In this document: positions 18,659-27,758 of the stretch, piece after piece | How the letters are laid out: each line of letters begins with the position of its first letter | Numbering within the stretch: position 1 is the stretch's first letter | Assembly (NCBI GenBank): GCA_001899305.1 | Contig: MKWL01000018.1 | Coordinates: forward strand, 186,001-250,000 | Direction of reading: 5' to 3' | Source of the DNA: Thiobacillus sp. 0-1251 | GTDB lineage: Bacteria; Pseudomonadota; Gammaproteobacteria; Burkholderiales; Thiobacillaceae | DNA: 64,000 bases | The notes under the pieces: generated by a model | Told to the model about the DNA's origin: nothing | What the model saw: the letters and a program-made list of their open reading frames with translations, nothing else | Databases searched by the model: none | Made by a program: the position numbers and the translations under genes

Positions 18659-19029
18659 AGCTGTCGCCGTTCCCCTGGAAGCGCTGGGCCGACCGGCTGC
18701 GCGGTGACGCCAGCGCGCCTCCCTTCGCAAAAAACGCTGCTCGCCGGACTTGGCGGCATGCCGGCGATTTCCTGCTGGCAGTACTGACACAATCAAGGCG
18801 GGCATTCCGGCCGCTGATGGCGCCGCTGGGTGCCTCGTGCTTCCTTGTTTTCGCGGTTCCCGAAAGACCCTTTGCGCAGACGCGGAGCCTCATCGGCGGC
18901 CACCTCGTATCATCGACGGTGGGACTGACTATGCTCGCCATCGCGGGTCCGGAAGGTTGGGGCGATTCAAAGCTCGACTTCGCGCCTCTATCGAGAGGGC
19001 GACTTTTTGTGCCGGGCCAGCAGCTTTAG
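18655..19029 (+). pseudogene. HPP-family membrane protein, truncated
   Basis: A 124-residue frame that starts inside the last codons of the GST gene. Residues about 50-98 (PLMAPLGASCFLVFAVPERP, QTRSLIGGHLVSSTVGLTML) match the first two membrane helices of HPP-family proteins, which normally have four helices and about 160 or more residues. After GPEGW (about 18960) the family resemblance stops and the frame runs through unrelated, lower-GC sequence opposite the start of another gene's 3' end. I read it as a gene cut by recombination. HPP proteins have been linked to nitrite transport; the remnant is unlikely to function. Confidence 0.6.
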
Positions 19030-19299
19030 CGTGCTGAAAGCAGCAACCCACCAAATTGCAAAGAAAACACACCCGAGGACGATAAGGTAAGAACGTAATG
19101 GCGGGGCCAAAGCGGCAAGGATTGGTGCAGCGATGAACTCGCCGTGCCCTGGGACAACGATGAAGCCAAGACCTAGCGCAAAGGACAAAGCTCTCAAATG
19201 CAGCTTTATTTGCGCAGATGAAATTGCTAGCGTAGCCCCCCAAATACTTGTGAACAAAATTGCGCCATAAAAGAAAACATGTAGTTGTTCTATGCGCAT
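18988..19299 (-). CDS. putative small integral membrane protein
   Basis: A 103-residue protein with about three to four hydrophobic segments (VFFYGAILFTSIWGATLAIS, ALSFALGLGFIVVP, YLIVLGCVFFAIWWVAAFST) and a basic end (LLARHKKSPSR). The ATG at 19297-19299 is preceded on its strand by GGGGGTG. GC is lower than around it, which suits recent acquisition at the point where the HPP gene was cut. I do not recognise the family. It lies tail to tail with the HPP remnant and the two overlap by about 40 bases. Confidence 0.5.
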   Translation of the reverse strand: MRIEQLHVFFYGAILFTSIWGATLAISSAQIKLHLRALSFALGLGFIVVPGHGEFIAAPILAALAPPLRSYLIVLGCVFFAIWWVAAFSTLKLLARHKKSPSR

Positions 19300-19344
19300 T
19301 TCACCCCCCGCCGGCCGGGATCCAGGATCAAGTTTACGGGCACG

Positions 19345-19686
19345 TCATAGCTCACTTGCTATCTCACGCTGAAGCGCTTCAAGTTCATCCAGAATGCGGA
19401 TGAACTTTCTGCCGAACGCCGTCACCACATATTCGACACGCGGCGGAGACTCGTCATAGGATTCGCGTTCAAGGATGCCGAACTCCATGTTTCTTCGCAG
19501 GCATTCGTTGAGCACTTTCGTCGTCAGCCCCTCGACGCTGCGCACCATTTCGCCAGGCCGATTTATGCCGTTTGCCAAGAGTTGATAGACCGTCAAAGAC
19601 CATTTGCAACCGTAGATGGTTTCGACCATGCGCGCGCTCCGCTCGGGAGCGGATTTTATGGAAAATTTTTTGTCCTGGTGGTTCAT
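19345..19686 (-). CDS. HxlR-family transcriptional regulator
   Basis: A 113-residue winged-helix regulator of the HxlR type: [45 protein letters not shown] shows the usual helix-turn-helix core, and [16 protein letters not shown] the wing. The cysteine in GCKW replaces the more common Gly; several HxlR proteins (for example YodB and QorR) sense electrophiles through such thiols, so redox sensing is possible but unproven. It is divergent from an SDR gene, with a strong inverted repeat between them. I used the ATG at 19684-19686 (MNHQDKK). Confidence 0.85.
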   Translation of the reverse strand: MNHQDKKFSIKSAPERSARMVETIYGCKWSLTVYQLLANGINRPGEMVRSVEGLTTKVLNECLRRNMEFGILERESYDESPPRVEYVVTAFGRKFIRILDELEALQREIASEL

Positions 19687-19757
19687 CAACTTGCACCAAT
19701 AAGTAAGTGGCACACCGATTTGTGCCCGCTTTTCAGCAGGCCGACGAATTCCCTACG

Positions 19758-19779
19758 CTGTAGTCTCCTACAACTACAG
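19758..19779. promoter_or_regulatory. probable HxlR operator between hxlR and the SDR gene
   Basis: CTGTAGT and ACTACAG form a perfect 7-base inverted repeat with an 8-base spacer, and TGTAG-N4-CTACA nests inside it. It lies 16 bases before the SDR start and about 72 bases before the regulator start, where binding would affect both divergent promoters. Confidence 0.55.
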
Positions 19780-19794
19780 ACGAAAGGTAATCTG

Positions 19795-20562
19795 ATGGAA
19801 AATTTAGTACATCCCCTGGCCATGATCGTTGGCGGCTCCAGCGGCATGGGGCTTGCAACCGCAAAGCGCCTTCTGAATCGCGGGATCAAAACCGTGATTG
19901 TGGGCAAATCGTCCGACAAACTCGAAGCGGCAAAACGCGAGCTTTCCGGGTTTGGCAATGTTGAAACGCTCCAGGCAAACTTGTACGAAAAAGACGATGT
20001 GGCGCGCATCGTTGCTTTTGCCGAAAACCGCGACAATCTTGTCAAATATCTGGTGAACGCAGCCGGCTATTTCAAGCCTACGCCATTCCTCGAGCACGAA
20101 CCCAGAGACTACGACACTTACCTCGATCTGAACCGCGCCATCTTTTTCATTTCCCAGGCCGTGGCCAGGAACATGGCTGCGAACGGCGGCGGTGCAATCG
20201 TGCATATTGGATCGATGTGGGCCAGACAAGCCATCAAGGCGACGCCATCCTCTGCCTATTCGATGGCGAAATCCGGGCTGCATGCGTTGACGCAGCATAT
20301 GGCAATGGAACTGGCCGACCACAACATTCGCGTCAATGCGGTTGCGCCGGCAGTGGTCAAAACTCCCATTTACGAGGCATTCATTGCCCCGGAAAAAATC
20401 GACGAAACGCTTGCTACCTTCAACGGTTTCCATCCCATTGGACGCATTGGCACACCGGAAGATGTCGCCAATACCATCGACTTTCTGCTCAGCGACGATG
20501 CCAGTTGGGTGACCGGCGCGATCTGGGATGTCGACGGAGGTGTAATCGCCGGGCGCAACTAG
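19795..20562 (+). CDS. short-chain dehydrogenase/reductase (SDR)
   Basis: A 255-residue classical SDR. The NAD(P) site is [15 protein letters not shown] at residues 12-26, NAAGYF stands for the NAG motif, and the catalytic Ser-Tyr-Lys is seen as IGSMWARQ and [10 protein letters not shown]. The C-terminus has the typical [15 protein letters not shown]. The start follows GAAAGGTAATCTG. It is divergent from the HxlR gene and probably its target; such pairs often handle quinones or reactive carbonyls, but the substrate cannot be told from sequence. Confidence 0.88.
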   Translation: MENLVHPLAMIVGGSSGMGLATAKRLLNRGIKTVIVGKSSDKLEAAKRELSGFGNVETLQANLYEKDDVARIVAFAENRDNLVKYLVNAAGYFKPTPFLEHEPRDYDTYLDLNRAIFFISQAVARNMAANGGGAIVHIGSMWARQAIKATPSSAYSMAKSGLHALTQHMAMELADHNIRVNAVAPAVVKTPIYEAFIAPEKIDETLATFNGFHPIGRIGTPEDVANTIDFLLSDDASWVTGAIWDVDGGVIAGRN

Positions 20563-20581
20563 CGGCACCGCCGGGATGGTT

Positions 20582-20608
20582 CCGGGGTGCTTTCATGTTG
20601 CACCCCGG
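20582..20608. terminator. hairpin between SDR and glutaredoxin genes
   Basis: CCGGGGTGC and GCACCCCGG form a perfect 9-base stem with a 9-base loop, placed between two convergent genes (SDR ending at 20562, glutaredoxin ending at 20664). No clear T-run follows on either strand, so it may act as a bidirectional or protein-assisted terminator. Confidence 0.55.
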
Positions 20609-20663
20609 CAGGTTCAGACAGGCCCCGTCGAAGCAGACGGAGGGATTGCGTCCCTGACGGAGG

Positions 20664-20912
20664 CTAGGCAAGGCGGTCGAGTTCGCCCAGCGCGCTCAGT
20701 TTCGCCAAATCAGTAAAACCGCCGACAAATCGCTCGTTTATGAAAATCTGCGGCACGGTGCGAAATCCGGTCTGCGCTGTCAGGTTAGCTTCGATGTCAG
20801 GATCCGAGCCGAGATCTATTTCTTCGTATGCAAGTCCCTTTCTTTGCAACAGCTGCTTCGCCTGGGCGCAGTACGCACAGGATTTCTTTGTGTGAAGTCT
20901 GATAGTGGCCAT
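20664..20912 (-). CDS. grxC: glutaredoxin 3-type
   Basis: An 82-residue glutaredoxin that reduces disulfides and mixed glutathione disulfides. The active site is CAYC (Cys12, Cys15), followed by the usual QLLQRKGLAYEEIDL, the cis-Pro block TVPQIFIN and the GGFTDL glutathione-binding stretch. Length is normal for GrxC. It lies alone downstream of a cupredoxin-like gene, separated by a strong hairpin, in a neighbourhood of redox genes (HxlR/SDR, GST). Confidence 0.9.
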   Translation of the reverse strand: MATIRLHTKKSCAYCAQAKQLLQRKGLAYEEIDLGSDPDIEANLTAQTGFRTVPQIFINERFVGGFTDLAKLSALGELDRLA

Positions 20913-20934
20913 GTTTTCCTCGTTAAGCAGCAGT

Positions 20935-20963
20935 ACACAAGGCCGCGACGTGCGGCCTTGTGT
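20935..20963. terminator. strong hairpin after the periplasmic cupredoxin-like gene
   Basis: ACACAAGGCCGC and GCGGCCTTGTGT form a perfect 12-base stem with a 5-base loop, immediately after the stop of the gene at 20964-21338. The position fits a transcription terminator between that gene and grxC. A run of T residues is missing. Confidence 0.6.
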
Positions 20964-21338
20964 TTACTTCGCGCTTACGTTCTCCACCTCATACCAGGGC
21001 GTAGGGTTGATGGGGCAACGGTAACGGAAACCGTTCTCGGTAATGTTGACCTCGCTCGTACCGGTCTTGCCCGGCTCCAGCGGAAACATGTCCAGAACCT
21101 TGTGCGTGGTGAAGTCCTGAATCTGGAAGCCAACCATCTTGTTGGTCTTGTTGGAGACAACAAAACGGTATTTACCGGGTTTGAGTCCGGCCAACGTCTC
21201 CTCTGCGGAAAAGTAGCCGCCATACTGGTCCAGATGGATTGTGGTCACGCCGTTCTGGGTGACCGGTGTGGCCGCGAATGTGAACGTGGATACCAGCAGG
21301 AGGCTGCCAGCCAGGAGGGTCTTTAAAGTCTTTTTCAT
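20964..21338 (-). CDS. periplasmic protein with possible cupredoxin-like fold, function unknown
   Basis: A 124-residue protein with a signal peptide (MKKTLKTLLAGSLLLVSTFTFA). The mature part is beta-rich: KPGKYRFVVSNKTNKMVGFQI, FPLEPGKTGTSEVNITENGF, then RYRCPINPTPWYEVENV. The spacing resembles cupredoxin-like domains, but the usual Cys-His-Met copper ligands near the C-terminus are not complete, since only one Cys follows. I therefore give only a fold suggestion. It is divergent from an AraC-type regulator about 115 bases away. Confidence 0.6.
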   Translation of the reverse strand: MKKTLKTLLAGSLLLVSTFTFAATPVTQNGVTTIHLDQYGGYFSAEETLAGLKPGKYRFVVSNKTNKMVGFQIQDFTTHKVLDMFPLEPGKTGTSEVNITENGFRYRCPINPTPWYEVENVSAK

Positions 21339-21359
21339 GATCTAAGGCTCCGAAAATTT

Positions 21360-21377
21360 CACGGTGGGATTACCGTG
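21360..21377. promoter_or_regulatory. inverted repeat upstream of the cupredoxin-like gene
   Basis: CACGGT and ACCGTG flank a 6-base spacer in the AT-rich gap between the cupredoxin-like gene (minus) and the AraC-type gene (plus). It could be an operator for either; there is no other support. Confidence 0.3.
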
Positions 21378-21453
21378 CAGACAGAATAAACAAATATTCC
21401 GATACTATTAATGACGAATAGTCCGTATATTTTGATTATTCGTACTGTTCACC

Positions 21454-22362
21454 GTGATCATGGATGCCCTAACCGACGTACTTCGGCTGCTTCGCCTGCG
21501 CACCAATATCTTCTTGCACTCCAGTTTCTGTGGGGTCTGGGCGGTGGATACGTCCGGGCAGAAAAAGGCGACCTTTCATGTAGTGGCGCATGGCGACTGC
21601 TGGCTGCACTTTGCAAGCGGTGAAACGCCTATCCCGCTTCAGGCTGGCGATCTTCTGGTGCTGCCCCGGGACAAGCCCCATCGAATTTCAAGTTTGGCCA
21701 CCCCGCCCGGACCGGACGTTCCACTCAACCGGCCGTCGGCGAATGATGGTTCGATCCCTTCCACAGGCCTGATCTGCGGCTATTTCGAATTCGAATCGAG
21801 AGCGTGGAATCCGATCATCGAAGCGCTTCCCGAGGCTATCGTTCTGCGCAAGGCCGGGGACGCCCGTTCCAAATCCGTGGACACGCTCATCCGGCTGATG
21901 GTTGATGAAGCCGCTCAAGCGCAATCCGGCGGCGACGTGATGCTGGATCGGCTGGGTGATGCCTTGTTCATCCTGGTGGTGCGCACGGTCATGCAGCGCA
22001 CATCACTCGACGGCGGCTATCTGGCGGCGCTGGCGGACCGGAAACTTGGCCTGGCCTTTCGCGCCATGCATGCCAAACCGTTCCGCCCCTGGACGCTGGA
22101 CACGCTGGGGCGTGCTGCAGGCATGTCGCGTTCCGTCTTCGCCAACCGCTTCCATCAGGAAGTCGGCATGACACCGCTGAATTATCTGACGCGCTGGCGC
22201 ATGCAACTCGCGCGCGAATGGTTGAACGATCCCAATCTCGCCATGATCGACATCGCAGAGCGCGTCGGCTACGCCAGCGAGGCCTCCTTCAGCCGGGCTT
22301 TTAAACGCGAGTTCGGCCTCACGCCGGGAACTAGTCGCAGCCTGTCGCGGCACAAAAGATGA
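21454..22362 (+). CDS. AraC-family transcriptional regulator with cupin N-terminal domain
   Basis: A 302-residue regulator. Residues about 20-190 form the cupin-type ligand domain of the AraC 'cupin_6' group (HVVAHGDCWLHFASGE, LQAGDLLVLPRDKPHRI). Residues about 200-300 hold two helix-turn-helix motifs (DTLGRAAGMSRSVFANRFHQ and IAERVGYASEASFSRAFKRE, then FGLTP). The start is GTG at 21454 or ATG at 21460. It is divergent from the cupredoxin-like gene, which may be its target; regulators of this group often control adjacent oxidoreductase genes. Confidence 0.86.
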   Translation: MIMDALTDVLRLLRLRTNIFLHSSFCGVWAVDTSGQKKATFHVVAHGDCWLHFASGETPIPLQAGDLLVLPRDKPHRISSLATPPGPDVPLNRPSANDGSIPSTGLICGYFEFESRAWNPIIEALPEAIVLRKAGDARSKSVDTLIRLMVDEAAQAQSGGDVMLDRLGDALFILVVRTVMQRTSLDGGYLAALADRKLGLAFRAMHAKPFRPWTLDTLGRAAGMSRSVFANRFHQEVGMTPLNYLTRWRMQLAREWLNDPNLAMIDIAERVGYASEASFSRAFKREFGLTPGTSRSLSRHKR

Positions 22363-22370
22363 CAGCATGG

Positions 22371-22556
22371 TTACCTGAATTTGTAGAGGATGCCGAATCC
22401 GACACGGTGATAGTCCCACTCGACATTGTTGAATTCGTCGCAGACGATACGGCAAGTTCCGCACTCCAGCCATCCGTCGGTAATCAGGCCGCCGTCCCCG
22501 ACTCGCTGCTCCAGCAGTCGGCCGGACAACAAGCCAAGCCGTTTCACGCCCGCCAT
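22371..22556 (-). pseudogene. FixX-like ferredoxin remnant
   Basis: A 61-codon frame whose C-terminal half (GWLECGTCRIVCDEFNNVEW then YHRVGFGILYKFR) matches the end of FixX ferredoxin-like proteins, which normally have about 95 residues and read GCLECGTCR. Here the first cysteine of the cluster is Trp, the upstream part with the CP motif is missing, and the first 25 residues resemble nothing in the family. An Fe-S cluster could not form. It lies directly after the TetR gene stop on the same strand. The upstream fix genes are absent, so this is a leftover of a deleted operon. Confidence 0.6.
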
Positions 22557-22557
22557 T

Positions 22558-23124
22558 TCATTTAGCCAGCAAAGCCTTCAGAAGCCTGTTCAGTACATGA
22601 AGTGCGGGCTCCGGCGATTGATCGAACTGTGCCCGAATGATTGCCCCGTCAATAGCCATGGCTACTGCCTGCGCATCGACCGCACGATGTCTTGAGGGGG
22701 GCAGCAATCGCGCTATGGCCTCCATCATTTCCAATTTATGGCGCCGCGAAATCTCCACGACTTCGGGCAAAACGGCACCCAACTCCCCGACGCTGTTGAT
22801 GAAGGCGCACCCACGAAAACTGCCGTCGTTGAACCACTCGCTTAAGGCGGGCAAGAGGGCATTCAAGTTTTCGCCATGACGCTGTAGCGCATCGACAAAC
22901 CATTCGATCCAGCGCCGATGACGAAACTCCAGGAATTCGCAGATAAGGTCGTTCTTGCTGGGAAAGTGACGATAGAACGTAACCTTGGTGACACCTGATT
23001 CAGCGATCACCCGATCGATCCCTGTTGCGCGGATGCCATCGCGATAAAAGAGTTCATGCGCGGTTAGCAGAATACGTTCGCGCGCGGGGAGCGTGGGCGA
23101 GACACGGGTCTTGTTTGTTTGCAT
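22558..23124 (-). CDS. TetR-family transcriptional regulator
   Basis: A 188-residue TetR regulator. Residues about 13-60 hold the DNA-binding domain (ARERILLTAHELFYRDGIRA, IAESGVTKVTFYRHFPSKNDL). The C-terminal domain is variable and has no recognised ligand signature. The start at 23122-23124 gives MQTNKTRVSP. Two operator-like palindromes stand just upstream, between it and the divergent DUF1348 gene, so it probably represses both. Confidence 0.88.
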   Translation of the reverse strand: MQTNKTRVSPTLPARERILLTAHELFYRDGIRATGIDRVIAESGVTKVTFYRHFPSKNDLICEFLEFRHRRWIEWFVDALQRHGENLNALLPALSEWFNDGSFRGCAFINSVGELGAVLPEVVEISRRHKLEMMEAIARLLPPSRHRAVDAQAVAMAIDGAIIRAQFDQSPEPALHVLNRLLKALLAK

Positions 23125-23132
23125 TTTCAGAT

Positions 23133-23152
23133 TGTAGACAAGTCTGTCCACT
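23133..23152. promoter_or_regulatory. TetR operator copy 1 (imperfect)
   Basis: TGTAGACA-AGTC-TGTCCACT, the same pattern as copy 2 at 23167-23192 with mismatches in the right arm. It lies 9 bases upstream of the tetR start codon and would allow autorepression. Confidence 0.6.
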
Positions 23153-23166
23153 CAAGGTAGAGTCGC

Positions 23167-23192
23167 CGATGTAGACAATTCTGTCTACATCG
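23167..23192. promoter_or_regulatory. TetR operator copy 2 (perfect palindrome)
   Basis: CGATGTAGACA and TGTCTACATCG form a perfect 11-base inverted repeat with a 4-base spacer, 22 bases before the DUF1348 gene start. The shared TGTAGACA-N4-TGTCTACA core with copy 1 supports a real operator for the adjacent TetR protein. Confidence 0.7.
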
Positions 23193-23214
23193 CCTTTGAG
23201 GATTGATTTGAACC

Positions 23215-23682
23215 ATGGAAACCAAACCCCCGCTCCCCCCTTTTACACAGGAAACCGCCACTCTGAAAGTACGCATGGCAGAAGACGCATGGAACACACG
23301 CGACCCTGAGCGCGTTGCTCTCGTTTACACAAACGACACGCTTTGGCGGAATCGCGTCGAATTTCCAGTCGGACGCGAACAGGTGCGTCAGTTGCTTGAG
23401 CGCAAGTGGGCGAAAGAACTCGACTATCGTTTGATCAAGGAATTGTGGGCCAGTACCGGGAACCGCATAGCAGTTCGATTTGCTTATGAATGGCACGACG
23501 ACTCGGGTCAATGGTTCCGCTCCTACGGCAATGAAAATTGGGAGTTCAATGATCAGGGGTTCATGATGCGCCGCTTCGCCAGCATCAACGATCTGCCGAT
23601 CAAGCATTCGGAGCGCAAGTTCTTCTGGGCGCTTGGCCGACGCCCGGATGAGCATCCCGGGTTAAGCGATTTGGGGTTATGA
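23215..23682 (+). CDS. DUF1348/SnoaL-like (NTF2 fold) protein
   Basis: A 155-residue protein of the DUF1348 family, which has the NTF2-like fold: [61 protein letters not shown]. The biochemical role of the family is not established; some members are induced by solvents or electrophiles. It is divergent from the TetR gene and carries that regulator's palindrome in its promoter region. Confidence 0.8.
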   Translation: METKPPLPPFTQETATLKVRMAEDAWNTRDPERVALVYTNDTLWRNRVEFPVGREQVRQLLERKWAKELDYRLIKELWASTGNRIAVRFAYEWHDDSGQWFRSYGNENWEFNDQGFMMRRFASINDLPIKHSERKFFWALGRRPDEHPGLSDLGL

Positions 23683-23759
23683 GGCACGCCTTTTCCTGAA
23701 AACCCCTAGCGTCTATCCTGGCTGTTCATGCTGCGCAAAGTGATGGAGGAGTCTCCTCG

Positions 23760-25442
<1,683 letters not shown>

Positions 25443-25877
25443 TTAAGCTTGCCTGGAGGGAAGCTCGCAGCCATCAGTGTCGCAGCGGCGGTTGGCGGGC
25501 GAGACGAGATCCCAGATGGAAACCGCCAGCATCACGCCGATGCCGGTGTAGGTCGCGTAACTGCTCCAGCCATACTGGAACCACGGATAGAGCGACAGCA
25601 GCAGGATCGTCGGCCCGGCCATGCCGAGCAGGCTGCGGTGCCACTGGCGGTGGCTGAACCAGCCGAGGGCGTTGAGCACCAGCGCGAGCCAGGCGAACAT
25701 CGGCAGCAGGGTGTTGATGAACAGGCCTTCCCAGTGGGCGAGGAAGCCCATCCCCAGCGCGGTACCGAGGCTGGCGATGGCCGGAAAGCACATCGCGCAG
25801 CCCATCGCGGAAACCAGCGCGCCGAGGGATGCGGCCTTGTCGCCGAGAGATGTCAGCAGATTGATCGGGTTTGCCAT
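25443..25877 (-). CDS. merC: mercury uptake membrane protein MerC
   Basis: A 144-residue inner-membrane protein that brings Hg(II) into the cell for MerA. Four membrane segments are visible, and the first holds the paired cysteines in SAMGCAMCFPAIASLG. The second conserved cysteine region is RRCDTDGCELP at the C-terminus. Both match MerC rather than MerT, which has three helices. The ATG at 25875-25877 is preceded by CAGGAGAAACC. No merT or merP is present, so MerC is the only importer in this operon. Confidence 0.93.
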   Translation of the reverse strand: MANPINLLTSLGDKAASLGALVSAMGCAMCFPAIASLGTALGMGFLAHWEGLFINTLLPMFAWLALVLNALGWFSHRQWHRSLLGMAGPTILLLSLYPWFQYGWSSYATYTGIGVMLAVSIWDLVSPANRRCDTDGCELPSRQA

Positions 25878-25914
25878 GGTGGTTTCTCCTGTCATGCATG
25901 CATGGAATGCTGTA

Positions 25915-25945
25915 ACGTTAAATCCGTAGTCAAGTACGGAGTCAA
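25915..25945 (-). promoter_or_regulatory. mer operator-promoter (PmerCA)
   Basis: On the minus strand TTGACT (-35, complement of 25940-25945) and TAACGT (-10, complement of 25915-25920) are 19 bases apart, the overlong spacer typical of MerR-activated promoters. Between them lies the dyad TCCGTA-N6-TACGGA at 25923-25940. MerR would twist this DNA on binding Hg(II) to start merCA transcription. Confidence 0.88.
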
Positions 25946-25950
25946 GCGTG

Positions 25951-26364
25951 ATGAAGAACGATCCGGAGAATCTGACGATCGGCGCCTTTGCCAGGGCCGC
26001 AGGGGTCAACGTGGAAACCATCCGCTTCTACCAGCGCCGCGGTCTGCTGGCCGAGCCAGACAAACCCTACCGCCGCATTCGCCGCTATGGCGAGGCGGAT
26101 GTGGCGCGGGTACGGTTCGTGAAATCGGCGCAGCGACTGGGCTTCAGCCTGGACGACGTGGCTGGCTTGCTCAAGCTGGCCGACGGCGCTCATTGCGGCG
26201 AGGCGCGCGAATTGGGCGAAAAGAAACTCGCCGAGGTGCGGGCGAAGCTTGCCGACCTGGTCCGCATGGAGACGGCGCTCTCAGGATTGGTCAAACGCTG
26301 CGGCGCGGCGCGGGGCAGGGTGGACTGCCCGCTGATCGACGCCCTGCGGGGCGGATGCAATTAA
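25951..26364 (+). CDS. merR: mercury-responsive regulator MerR
   Basis: A 137-residue metal-sensing regulator. [20 protein letters not shown] ... [16 protein letters not shown] is the classical MerR DNA-binding region. The three Hg-binding cysteines are visible in [18 protein letters not shown] and VDCPLIDAL (E. coli Tn501 Cys82, Cys117, Cys126 equivalents). The ATG at 25951 matches the usual start; a GTG one codon earlier is also possible. It is divergent from merC across the mer operator and controls both directions. Confidence 0.94.
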   Translation: MKNDPENLTIGAFARAAGVNVETIRFYQRRGLLAEPDKPYRRIRRYGEADVARVRFVKSAQRLGFSLDDVAGLLKLADGAHCGEARELGEKKLAEVRAKLADLVRMETALSGLVKRCGAARGRVDCPLIDALRGGCN

Positions 26365-26396
26365 TTTCGCCAAAGCCGGACTCCAGGGTTCAGGTT

Positions 26397-26428
26397 GCAC
26401 AAATCTATATTTGAATATAGATTTGTGC
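26397..26428. promoter_or_regulatory. 32-bp perfect palindrome overlapping a sigma-70-like promoter
   Basis: Two 15-base arms (GCACAAATCTATATT and AATATAGATTTGTGC) are separated by only TG. A TTGCAC -35 hexamer (26395-26400) and a TAGATT -10 hexamer (26418-26423) lie 17 bases apart within it, so a protein bound here would cover the promoter of the downstream module. The short spacer and the T-rich tail after it (GGAGTTTTTAA) also allow a hairpin in RNA, so a terminator for merR is the alternative reading. Confidence 0.65.
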
Positions 26429-26459
26429 TGGAGTTTTTAATTTCAGGAAGGTTTGCCGT

Positions 26460-26573
26460 ATGACTGCTCAGACCCAGCCCCAGAGCCCTATCGACATGAT
26501 GATTCATGTAAGCCATCCCGATGCCAAGCCGCAGGTATCGGTATTGCAGCGCAAGCAGAATTCAGATCGATGA
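26460..26573 (+). CDS. 37-residue leader peptide or small protein
   Basis: A short frame starting at the ATG at 26460 behind a strong ribosome binding site, AGGAAGG at 26445-26451, with 8 bases spacing. It reads MTAQTQPQSPIDMMIHVSHP and ends RKQNSDR; the TGA overlaps the following regulator ATG as ATGA. The regulator itself has no good binding site, so its translation probably depends on this frame. There are no cysteines, but His16, His19 and Met residues could bind metal. No family is recognised. Confidence 0.5.
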   Translation: MTAQTQPQSPIDMMIHVSHPDAKPQVSVLQRKQNSDR

Positions 26574-27037
26574 AAATCGGTGAGCTTGCCCGGCGTGTGG
26601 GTGTCTCCATTTCTGCGTTGCGCCTGTACGAACATCGGGGACTGATCGAAGCTGGCCGTTCCGAAGGCGGTACCCGGCACTACGGTCAGGAGGATATGGC
26701 GCGCTTTCAAGCCATCGTCAGCCTGACTCGGGCCGAGGTGCCAATCGATTCGCTGACGCGTCTTGCGCGTGTCCGCTCTGAAAGTTCCTCAGGCGCTGTT
26801 GCCAGCCAACGGGTCGAGGCCATTCTGGCGGAGGTGGAAGCGGAAATTGAGGTGCGGCTCAAGTTGCTTCAGTCGGTACGCGCGGACATCCGTCACGCAA
26901 AACAACGCCTCGCGGGGTGTCACGGCTGCCCGAAACGGCCCACCCGACGGAATTGCACCGGGTGCCCGGTAGCCGACGAATTGCTTGAGTGCCAGGTCAT
27001 GCGCATTGTCTGGGATCAGGGGCGCAAGGATGTCTGA
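26570..27037 (+). CDS. MerR-like regulator with C-terminal Cys-x2-Cys clusters
   Basis: A 155-residue protein with a MerR-type DNA-binding region (MKIGELARRVGVSISALRLY, EHRGLIEAGRSEGGTRHY) and a coiled dimer helix. Its C-terminus carries CHGCPKRPTRRNCTGCP and, later, LLECQV: two CxxC pairs plus one Cys, which could bind a metal or an Fe-S cluster, unlike Hg-type MerR. It overlaps the leader peptide gene by 4 bases and the following unknown gene by 8, so the three form one unit. Signal unknown. Confidence 0.78.
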   Translation: MKIGELARRVGVSISALRLYEHRGLIEAGRSEGGTRHYGQEDMARFQAIVSLTRAEVPIDSLTRLARVRSESSSGAVASQRVEAILAEVEAEIEVRLKLLQSVRADIRHAKQRLAGCHGCPKRPTRRNCTGCPVADELLECQVMRIVWDQGRKDV

Positions 27038-27758
27038 GCCGTGCATCATCGTGCCGATTCTTTACCACCATGAATGGGCGGATGGTTTCGGTGCGCGCGG
27101 ATGGAAACTGGAGGCAGCCATAGACGACCCGGAGGTCATCGCCGCAACCAGCGAAACAGGTTTGCGTATCCCGACTTCTGTTCTGGTACACGACATCCTC
27201 GACCATCACCTGTGCGGCTTGCCCTTGAGTGGGCATCGCAACGAGGCTGTCGCGCTCCATCAACTGAGCCTGCGGACGGGGTCCGACCCACGGCCCGACC
27301 TGATCCAGATGGTCGATGAAGACATCATGCATGGCCGGGTGTTAGGCGAGTCGATGCATGCGTTTCTGCCGGAACCCTTGCGTGCACGTCTGCCCGGCGG
27401 TCTCACCGACGACAAAGGCATCGCCGAATACTTCATCCATGATCTCGGATGGGAAAAACTGCATCAGGCGCTGACGCAGCATATGGCGGACATCGGCCGC
27501 GAGGGGGCATCCGAAGCACGAAGTCGTTATCAATCGAGCGGCCTCGACTACGCACGACGGAGCGCGTTGGGCCTGGCAATGCAGGCATTGTTCGAGCGGG
27601 CCGATGCCTTGGCGGTGAGCGCTGACTGGGAAAAGGCGCAAGGCAGATTTTTGCTGACGAATGACAGCTGCGAACTGCGCATTGAAGCCCCACAGCCTCT
27701 CTGTTTCAAGATGCCCCTAAAGTCTGTCTGGCTGCATCAGGCTTCGCCCTGTCTCTAG
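27030..27758 (+). CDS. uncharacterised 242-residue protein coupled to a MerR-like regulator
   Basis: Starts at the ATG at 27030, inside the last codons of the MerR-like gene. Visible parts are MSEPCIIVPILYHHEWADGF, SVLVHDILDHHLCGLPLSGH with several His residues, and LIQMVDEDIMHGRVLGESMH. There is no signal peptide or membrane segment. The clustered His/Asp/Glu (HDILDHHLCG, GHRNEAVALHQ, VDEDIMHG) could bind a metal, but I recognise no family. Its co-translation with the regulator suggests it is either the effector-processing enzyme or a co-sensor. Its 3' end overlaps the convergent protease gene by 42 bases. Confidence 0.7.
   Translation: MSEPCIIVPILYHHEWADGFGARGWKLEAAIDDPEVIAATSETGLRIPTSVLVHDILDHHLCGLPLSGHRNEAVALHQLSLRTGSDPRPDLIQMVDEDIMHGRVLGESMHAFLPEPLRARLPGGLTDDKGIAEYFIHDLGWEKLHQALTQHMADIGREGASEARSRYQSSGLDYARRSALGLAMQALFERADALAVSADWEKAQGRFLLTNDSCELRIEAPQPLCFKMPLKSVWLHQASPCL

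Noticed and set aside
22359..22565. Plus-strand 68-codon frame after the AraC gene
   Set aside because: It lies antisense to the FixX remnant, and its sequence shows no family, whereas the minus strand gives the ECGTCR motif.
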